Position numbers and translations under genes: made by a program. From positions 1 through 5,554 of the forward strand of contig DAGO01000130.1 in assembly GCA_002498185.1 (NCBI GenBank): DNA of 5,554 bases. The letters are read 5' to 3'. This document shows, in pieces, positions 1-4,789 of this stretch; within the stretch, counting starts at the first letter, position 1; each line of letters begins with the position of its first letter. Under the pieces are notes generated by a model. That model searched no databases and had not been told where the DNA came from. It was given only the letters and a program-made list of their open reading frames with translations. Origin of the DNA: Euryarchaeota archaeon UBA10 (GTDB lineage Archaea > Thermoplasmatota > Poseidoniia > Poseidoniales > Poseidoniaceae).

Positions 1-1368
1 GAACCAGAACAAGTGCTGGAACAGTAATGGGTCTCCACCTGCTGTGAAGAAGGTAGTACCTATCGTTGAATCGAATAGCAGGAAGAAGATACCGATAATG
101 AACGCAGGTAGGCTCACGTACAGCATGAATACGCTGATTAGAACAGACCAAGTGAACAGTGGCATCTTCATCCAGCCAACACCCTTTGCACGCATGGTGA
201 ATGTAGTGGTGACGAAGTTAACACCGGATAGTGTAGATGACGCACCCAGTAATGCAATACCTGCGATGAAAGCAATAGTTCCAGGGTTCGGTCCTCCTGC
301 GTGCCCGGTTAGGCTAGAGTATGGTGGATACATAACCCAAGTAATGTCAGCCGCTTCACCGCTCCATATACCAGTAAAGATTAGAGGAGCAGCAGCTACA
401 ATTATCCAGAATCCAAGTGCGTTGATTCTTGGGAATGCAAGATCCTTAGCACCAATCTGTAGCGGTAAGATGTAGTTCATGAATCCTGCAATCATTGGCA
501 TTGCTGCAAGGAAAATCATAGTCGTACCGTGTAGTGTGAAGAACGAGTTGTATTCCGCTTGAGTTAGGAAATCGTTCTCAGGGAACATCAACTGGATACG
601 GAATAATAGCGCCAGCAATCCTCCAACAAGGAAGAAGAAGAATCCGTACAAGAAGTAGAGAATACCAACTTGCTTGTGGTCAGTTGTGGTTAACCATGGC
701 TTGAGGTAAGCCCAGAAGTTACCGATTGAGAAGTTGTCAGGGTTGCGTGTGTAGAATACCCACATGCTTCCGATTAGGATTAGTCCAAGTGCCAATCCGA
801 TGACAGTCATCAGGATAGTAAGTGCTTCAGCGCTAGGTGCACTTGGGTTAGCATTGATTCCTGGAACATCAAATTCGAGTTTGTTCCATTGGTCTTCGCC
901 AGATGCGTCAGCAGCACCGTTTCCATTTACAGCGTTTCCAAAGATTAGGAAGCTGGCAATAGCGGTGTCATCAGCAGGAGCAGTCCACTTGAACTCCCAA
1001 GTTCTGCGATCGTTAATCTCTAAATTATGAGTTAATCCTCCATCCATTTCAGATGCAGTATTTCCATCAATGTCTGGTACAGACTCTAGAACACCACCGC
1101 CGGTTAGAATCATGCTGAATCCACCGTTTTGGTCAGGGTTTTCGACAGGGACGTTGTCGTTGGTAATTGTTAATGTAAACAGGTACTCTTCAGATGCGTT
1201 GAATACATCAGGAAGGCCGTCGACGGTAATTACAGTGTTTGAGGTCATTCCTCCGTGGCAACCACATCCACCTTCTGTCACTATACCTGTTTGGCGGGCT
1301 TCAAATGAAGTGGTTGAAGCGAGAGCGACCAAAAGAATCGCTAGTACTGCAATGCTTCTTCCCTTCAT
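1..1368 (-). CDS. Cytochrome c oxidase subunit I with extra N-terminal exported domain (partial, 3' end outside window)
   Basis: Catalytic subunit of an A-family haem-copper oxidase; it reduces O2 to water in the membrane and pumps protons. The visible 456 residues have three parts. Residues 1-24 look like a signal peptide. Residues about 25-175 form a soluble domain with CGCH at 35-38, WEFKWTAP at 124-131 and GNAVNGNG at 144-151, resembling choice-of-anchor V / Reeler-like domains. A membrane helix at about 182-206 leads into the oxidase core from about 218 (TTTDHKQVG, 227-235). In the core, H280 in TLHGTTMIF is the expected low-spin haem ligand. N298, D309 and N316 match the D-channel residues N121, D132 and N139 of the Rhodobacter enzyme. 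The frame runs off the edge at QHLFWF, just before the expected HPEVY motif with the CuB histidine, so the A1/A2 subtype cannot be read. The ATG overlaps the subunit II stop as ATGA, and a GAGGAG site lies 8 bases upstream. Oxidase identity is very secure; the N-terminal family is from recalled pattern. Confidence 0.96.
   Translation of the reverse strand, partial: MKGRSIAVLAILLVALASTTSFEARQTGIVTEGGCGCHGGMTSNTVITVDGLPDVFNASEEYLFTLTITNDNVPVENPDQNGGFSMILTGGGVLESVPDIDGNTASEMDGGLTHNLEINDRRTWEFKWTAPADDTAIASFLIFGNAVNGNGAADASGEDQWNKLEFDVPGINANPSAPSAEALTILMTVIGLALGLILIGSMWVFYTRNPDNFSIGNFWAYLKPWLTTTDHKQVGILYFLYGFFFFLVGGLLALLFRIQLMFPENDFLTQAEYNSFFTLHGTTMIFLAAMPMIAGFMNYILPLQIGAKDLAFPRINALGFWIIVAAAPLIFTGIWSGEAADITWVMYPPYSSLTGHAGGPNPGTIAFIAGIALLGASSTLSGVNFVTTTFTMRAKGVGWMKMPLFTWSVLISVFMLYVSLPAFIIGIFFLLFDSTIGTTFFTAGGDPLLFQHLFWF
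844..1296 (-). other. Extra N-terminal domain of subunit I (choice-of-anchor V / Reeler-like)
   Basis: This marks residues about 25-175 of the subunit I protein, between the signal peptide and the first membrane helix. It is rich in predicted beta structure and acidic or polar residues, as expected for a domain exposed outside the cell. The pattern is a short Cys/His motif near the start (CGCH), a central NGGFSMIL strand, then W-x-F-x-W-x-A-P and a GNAVNGNG turn. The same order occurs in choice-of-anchor V / Reeler-like domains as I recall them. In those bacterial proteins the first motif is usually CxxCH; here only one residue separates the cysteines. Its function is unknown. Confidence 0.6.
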
Positions 1369-2417
1369 TGTCTCAACTCCTCATGTTCGAAGTAGACTCC
1401 AAAGTCGGCATCGCAAGTCATACCTTCTCTAGCAACGACTTCGACTTGGCCGTACATTAGCGAGTGCTCTTTACCACAGTATTCGGCACACTTGATTGGG
1501 AATACGCCAGCTTCATTGGGCTGAACATACATCCAAGTTCCAGAGTCAAGACCAGGAACTGCATCTTCCTTCATACCCCATTCTTGTAACCAGAATGCGT
1601 GCTGAACACCTTGGTAGGTGTTAGTAGGGTCGAAGTTTGATTCTCTTAGAGGATTCATTGAGAAGATGTTGAAGAGAACATTCTCATCACACGGAATGAT
1701 TAGATTACCGCTCATTTTGTAGCTGTATAACTCTCTGCCATCATCATCGACGATTCTATCTGGGATGTGTTGCCATCGGTGAACGACGTTTCCTTCAGCG
1801 TCTTGAATTTCAACGCTGTGTGGAACAGCAGCGTCGAACATAATATCCATTGTAGTATTATTTGCCAAATCTAGTGTTTCTGAGAATTCAGTAATCTTCC
1901 TAGTATCGTCAATATTGATTTCCATGATTGACCATTTTGCTTCTGCAGTTGCGGCGCCCGGGCCAGCATCAATAGTCAAACCAGTGATATTGTCCCAAGT
2001 AACATCATGTCCAGTACCCATGTCTTCCCACGTTAGATTATCCTGGTAGTAGAAATCCCAATACCATTGAAGTCCATTCACTTCAACGGTGAATGTTTCC
2101 TCTTCCTGAAGATTCTGAACTTCACCCCAAACGATGTTCATGGAACCGAACGCGAGAATTGTTACCCAAACGACCAGAATTGTAGGTCCTACGAACCACG
2201 CCAACTCAAGATCGAAGTTGTGGCGCTCCTTAGGGAAGGTGCCAACTTTCAGTTCTTCTTTGCCCGCTGGCTCAATGCCGTCTCTGTAGCGCAGTACAGC
2301 GATTAGGAGCCATGCGAATGTGAACAATCCTACCACGATAGACCAGAAAAGAAACTTATCGTACAGAATATTGAACACTGTGTATTCGTCAGGCCATAAC
2401 TCACGCGAAGCGCCCAT
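1365..2417 (-). CDS. Cytochrome c oxidase subunit II (CuA subunit), enlarged
   Basis: Accepts electrons from a small donor through the binuclear CuA centre and passes them to subunit I. The protein has 350 residues. Two membrane helices lie at about 22-43 and 72-95, the second preceded by the family pattern FDLELAW. The aromatic motif QWYW is at 117-120. The C-terminal cupredoxin domain carries the full CuA set: H273 in VQHAFW, then C310, E312, C314, H318 and M321 in CAEYCGKEHSLM; the 37-residue spacing from H273 to C310 is canonical. Between QWYW and H273 there are about 155 residues where ordinary subunit II has about 55, so roughly 100 are inserted. The insert includes VPHSVEIQD (198-206), which resembles a second cupredoxin strand. 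Two further cysteines, C243 and C335, could pair. No cleavable signal peptide is obvious. The ATG is the first start after an in-frame upstream TAA. It overlaps subunit I by 4 bases, so the two are co-transcribed. Confidence 0.97.
   Translation of the reverse strand: MGASRELWPDEYTVFNILYDKFLFWSIVVGLFTFAWLLIAVLRYRDGIEPAGKEELKVGTFPKERHNFDLELAWFVGPTILVVWVTILAFGSMNIVWGEVQNLQEEETFTVEVNGLQWYWDFYYQDNLTWEDMGTGHDVTWDNITGLTIDAGPGAATAEAKWSIMEINIDDTRKITEFSETLDLANNTTMDIMFDAAVPHSVEIQDAEGNVVHRWQHIPDRIVDDDGRELYSYKMSGNLIIPCDENVLFNIFSMNPLRESNFDPTNTYQGVQHAFWLQEWGMKEDAVPGLDSGTWMYVQPNEAGVFPIKCAEYCGKEHSLMYGQVEVVAREGMTCDADFGVYFEHEELRQ
1377..1382 (-). promoter_or_regulatory. Ribosome binding site for subunit I
   Basis: GAGGAG lies 8 bases before the subunit I ATG, inside the last codons of subunit II. 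With the ATGA stop-start overlap it supports translational coupling and this start, and therefore the presence of the N-terminal domain in the protein. Confidence 0.7.
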
Positions 2418-2439
2418 GTTCCGACGGGTCAGATGGCCG

Positions 2440-2445
2440 TATTAA
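2440..2445 (-). promoter_or_regulatory. Candidate archaeal TATA box for the cox2-cox1 operon
   Basis: On the minus strand TTAATA lies 23-28 bases before the subunit II ATG, within an A/T-rich run. Archaeal TATA boxes centre about 26 bases before the transcription start, so this box would give a leaderless message starting at or next to the ATG. No Shine-Dalgarno site precedes that ATG, which fits. Assigned by eye only. Confidence 0.45.
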
Positions 2446-2465
2446 TTGATTGCGTATAGACGACA

Positions 2466-2471
2466 TTTTAT
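2466..2471 (+). promoter_or_regulatory. Candidate TATA box for the DUF167-Toprim operon
   Basis: TTTTAT on the plus strand lies about 32 bases before the ATG at 2501, which would give a leader of only a few bases. A second A/T-rich block at 2485-2493 (TTATGATAA) could instead serve the ATG at 2513. The 83-base divergent region thus seems to hold promoters for both directions, but which box is used cannot be decided by eye. Confidence 0.3.
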
Positions 2472-2500
2472 CTAGGAAGATTTGTTATGATAAGTGGACC

Positions 2501-2821
2501 ATGCATAACATAATGGGCGTGGAGTCCTCCATCCAATCCACCCTTTCTGGAGAGGTGCTGATCGACATAGAAGTTCAGCCCGCATCCTCGCGCCAGGGGA
2601 TAGTCGGATTCAATGAATGGAGAAACAGAATTCAAGTCGCTGTCAGAGCTGAAGCCAAGAAAGGACAGGCCAACCATGCTGTGTGCAATGTTCTTTCGAA
2701 GATATTTTCAAGCCCCGTCTCAGTAGTTTCGGGCCATACTGCAAGAGCCAAGAAGGTACAGGTTGCCAATCTCTCTTCTGCGCAAATCATCACCGTTCTG
2801 GAGGGATTTATTGAATCGTGA
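2501..2821 (+). CDS. DUF167 / YggU-family small protein
   Basis: A 106-residue protein of the DUF167 (UPF0235/YggU) family, a widespread small alpha/beta fold whose biochemical role is not established. Family hallmarks are visible: the strand IDIEVQPASSRQGI, the NEWRNRIQVAV segment, the KKGQANHAVCNVL helix (usual G-K-A-N pattern), and VSVVSGHTARAKKVQV, corresponding to the family's v-sG-sr-K strand. The length is close to the usual 90-110 residues. The frame stays open upstream to a TTG at 2450, but that lies before the promoter-like A/T blocks. ATG 2501 or ATG 2513 is more likely, and I chose 2501 without Shine-Dalgarno support for either. It overlaps the following Toprim gene by 11 bases, so the two are probably translated from one message. 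It is divergent from the cytochrome oxidase operon. Confidence 0.88.
   Translation: MHNIMGVESSIQSTLSGEVLIDIEVQPASSRQGIVGFNEWRNRIQVAVRAEAKKGQANHAVCNVLSKIFSSPVSVVSGHTARAKKVQVANLSSAQIITVLEGFIES
2800..2805 (+). promoter_or_regulatory. Ribosome binding site that fixes the Toprim start
   Basis: GGAGGG ends 5 bases before the TTG at 2811. It is the strongest Shine-Dalgarno site on the plus strand here and decides the start of the Toprim gene, which has no in-frame ATG until far inside the conserved domain. Confidence 0.75.
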
Positions 2822-3200
2822 ACAGAGGTATGCTTTGGCACATAGAGCCCTCGAATCCTGTATCGAGGAAAATGCCGAAGGCAAAGTGATTTTGGTTGAA
2901 GGTAAGCGCGATGAAGTTGCACTTAGAGACCTAGGCTTCACTGGTCCGATAGAGAAATTGAATCGAGGATGGACAGTAGACAGAGTGGTTGTATACATCG
3001 TTGAAAATTATGGAAGTTGTATTGTATTGATGGATTGGGATAGAACCGGAGGAAGACTCCAAAGAAGACTCATGGATTCGATGACTAGTCTCGATATCAA
3101 GCCGTGCGATGAATTACGCAGAGCACTATCTAAGGCAATGAAGCCCGATACCATGTGTGTAGAGGATTTACCTTCATTCCTCGGGCAGGCAGACGCCTGA
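2811..3200 (+). CDS. Small archaeal Toprim-domain protein (UPF0292-like)
   Basis: A 129-residue protein that is essentially a lone Toprim domain, the metal-binding fold of primases, topoisomerases, RNase M5 and OLD nucleases. The conserved glutamate is E30 in ILVEGKRDE, with the usual following D34 and E35. The acidic pair is D75 and D77 in VLMDWDRTGGRLQRRL, the Toprim D-x-D with its basic helix. Size and layout match the archaeal UPF0292 proteins as I recall them; their substrate is unknown, and a role on RNA or DNA is inferred only from the fold. The start is TTG at 2811, inside the end of the DUF167 gene and just after a GGAGGG site. A longer reading from a TTG at 2763 would add 16 residues with no ribosome site. 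The 3' end overlaps the convergent Lrp-family gene by 27 bases. Confidence 0.88.
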   Translation: MNREQRYALAHRALESCIEENAEGKVILVEGKRDEVALRDLGFTGPIEKLNRGWTVDRVVVYIVENYGSCIVLMDWDRTGGRLQRRLMDSMTSLDIKPCDELRRALSKAMKPDTMCVEDLPSFLGQADA

Positions 3201-3626
3201 TTCTTTTACGGTGTTCAAAACAACGTGAGTGTAAGATCTAGTAATTCCTTTCAGAGTGAAAACGGTCTTGGTTAGGTCGTCTAAATCTTCACGATTTTTG
3301 ACGCGCGCTAGAACCATTGAATCCCAATCGCCAGTAACATCATACACTGCAAACACTCTTTGGTCTGCGGAAATGTGCTTTTGCACATCCATGATTTTTC
3401 CTTTCTCAATGCATAGTCCAGCCATGACGGTCATACTCCAGCCAACCGAATCAGCATTCAATACAGGCGCATATCCTTGAATGACTCCTTCCGATTCCAG
3501 CTTGCGCAGCCTGTTCGTGATTGTACCTTGGGCAACACCTACTTTTTGCGCAAGTTGTCTGTGAGATAGACGAGCATCTTCACACAGAGCATCAACAATT
3601 GCTCGGTCTACGGAATCCAAAGCCAT
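3174..3626 (-). CDS. Lrp/AsnC-family transcription regulator
   Basis: A 150-residue DNA-binding regulator of the feast/famine (Lrp/AsnC) family. These act as dimers or octamers, often sensing amino acids and commonly regulating themselves. The N-terminal winged helix-turn-helix spans about residues 3-52: LDSVDRAIVDAL, then LSHRQLAQKVGVAQGTITNRL and the LESEGVIQGY wing. The C-terminal RAM ligand-binding domain follows, with VTGDWDSMVLARV (about 97-109) carrying the conserved G-D pair, and GITRSYTHVVL near the end. I chose ATG 3626 because the family usually begins with a short L-D-x-x-D segment there and 150 residues is the usual length. A TTG at 3656 would add ten residues and overlap the previous stop. 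It is the last gene of the right-hand cluster, 26 bases after the membrane protein gene. No amino-acid metabolism gene is adjacent, so its effector cannot be guessed. Confidence 0.93.
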   Translation of the reverse strand: MALDSVDRAIVDALCEDARLSHRQLAQKVGVAQGTITNRLRKLESEGVIQGYAPVLNADSVGWSMTVMAGLCIEKGKIMDVQKHISADQRVFAVYDVTGDWDSMVLARVKNREDLDDLTKTVFTLKGITRSYTHVVLNTVKESGVCLPEE

Positions 3627-3652
3627 ATTTCGAAACGAAAGGCTCTCTGTAT

Positions 3653-4789
3653 TCAATCATTCGACAGTTTCTCTGGAAGATTCAAATCGAGAACCCAATC
3701 TCCTAATTGGTCTACCTTTACCGCTAGGCTCATTGAGAAATCACCACTTCCTGTAACTCTTAATTTTCCTTCATGGGTGGTGTTTGCTGCGATGGTTTGT
3801 TTTTTGATTCTACCATTTGCTCTCCATCCATCCTTCATCGTAAGCTCACCAATGTCGAGAGAATAACCGGTAATCAATCTGTATTCGATGGCTCCATCTT
3901 CGCTCGACCAGGATCCTTCTAGTCGTGGGAGGCCTTTCTCTCGCTTCTTTTCTGCGACTACAACGAACCCAATACATGCTATCAACAGCAGTAATAGAAC
4001 GGCTGGAGTTAGAATTGAACCTTGGTCTACAGATTGCCAATATGTTGGCATCTTCGACCTCTGAATAGAAAGTACGCGATTGGAATTATCTCCTTCAAAG
4101 CCACCAGTCATTACGAGGATAACCTCGTACTTGTCGGCAAAACTTGCATCTCCAATATCGATTCCTGCGCCGACTAAATGGTCACGACTGATTGTTTCAT
4201 TCCATTCATTTGTTGTATTATTTGAGAATAAGAATGATGATGAAGGCGCCCAATCTCTGACCAAGTTTGGGACTTCGCGACCCTTCGAGTCAATGGCGTT
4301 GGTTTCGATGATGAATACGTGTAATTGTGTAGCGCCGTTCAGCGTCTCTGGATTTGTCCAGGTGGCTGTAATGTTCAGTAATTCTACTTCCGATGAACCA
4401 ATCAATTGTATTGTCCAATCAATTTCGACTTCATTCTGTTTGATTTCAGATTTGATATCCGAAATATTCTCCGGATAACCATCTATTGCAACGGCAGGAG
4501 TTTGCTCAAAACTGTGGTACATCAGCCTAGAATTAGCATCATCATCCGGCAAGCCCCCTCCTTCTTCATCAGCACCAGTGCGCCAATGAAGCAGAGTGAT
4601 TTCTCCATCTCTATCCATTTGTGCAAGTTCCTCAACCTTGTTTTCGTCATCAGCACCGTGGAACCATTCTACTAAGATAGGGGCATCATCTTGACTCGAG
4701 TACTTCGCTTCCGAGTATATTGACAAATCAGATACTGCAGCTGCTAAAGGAGTTAGTAGTAAGACGACGAGGATAGCAAATGCTCTCAT
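3653..4789 (-). CDS. Exported single-pass membrane protein with degenerate thioredoxin-like ectodomain
   Basis: A 378-residue protein of unknown function. Residues 1-18 are a clear signal peptide ending in LAAA. Residues about 36-105 resemble a thioredoxin fold: PILVEWFHGADDEN is where redox-active members have ILVEEFTGxWCxxC, ITLLHWRTG is the next strand, and QTPAVAIDG (96-104) matches the cis-proline strand usually written VPTVxxDG. Both catalytic cysteines are absent; the only cysteine is C272 in the membrane helix. Residues about 120-250 are beta-rich with several N-x-S/T sequons (for example 139, 190, 191, 197). One membrane helix at about 259-279 is followed by KKREK, placing the C-terminal 95 residues inside the cell; that tail is beta-rich and begins LEGSWSSEDGAIEY. 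The ATG overlaps the methyltransferase stop as ATGA, behind a GGAGGAGG site. The fold assignment is inference; a non-redox binding or sensing role is possible. Confidence 0.85.
   Translation of the reverse strand: MRAFAILVVLLLTPLAAAVSDLSIYSEAKYSSQDDAPILVEWFHGADDENKVEELAQMDRDGEITLLHWRTGADEEGGGLPDDDANSRLMYHSFEQTPAVAIDGYPENISDIKSEIKQNEVEIDWTIQLIGSSEVELLNITATWTNPETLNGATQLHVFIIETNAIDSKGREVPNLVRDWAPSSSFLFSNNTTNEWNETISRDHLVGAGIDIGDASFADKYEVILVMTGGFEGDNSNRVLSIQRSKMPTYWQSVDQGSILTPAVLLLLLIACIGFVVVAEKKREKGLPRLEGSWSSEDGAIEYRLITGYSLDIGELTMKDGWRANGRIKKQTIAANTTHEGKLRVTGSGDFSMSLAVKVDQLGDWVLDLNLPEKLSND

Noticed and set aside
44..1460. Plus-strand open frames of 73-143 codons in this region
   Set aside because: They lie opposite the subunit I and II genes, whose minus-strand reading matches the oxidase family residue by residue. 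The plus-strand products show no family pattern.
1816..1824. H200 (VPHSVEI) of subunit II as the CuA histidine
   Set aside because: It lies 110 residues before the CxxxC motif. H273 in VQHAFW, followed by the DAVPG segment, has the canonical spacing and context.
2450..2500. TTG at 2450 as the start of the DUF167 protein
   Set aside because: It would add 17 residues absent from the family core and place the start before the promoter-like A/T blocks; two ATGs follow closely.
2763..2810. TTG at 2763 as the start of the Toprim protein
   Set aside because: It has no ribosome site and would overlap the DUF167 gene by 59 bases. The TTG at 2811 has GGAGGG at good spacing.
3628..3635. Palindrome TTTCGAAA just before the regulator ATG as a possible operator
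   Set aside because: An 8-base A/T-rich palindrome is expected by chance at this density, and no second copy was seen nearby.
3627..3656. TTG at 3656 as the start of the Lrp-family regulator
   Set aside because: The ten added residues lie outside the family's N-terminal pattern and no ribosome site precedes it. A 4-base overlap with the previous stop keeps it possible.
3592..3660. A 22-codon minus-strand frame starting at an ATG across the junction of the membrane protein and regulator genes
   Set aside because: It is very short, overlaps both genes in another frame and has no clear ribosome site; probably chance.
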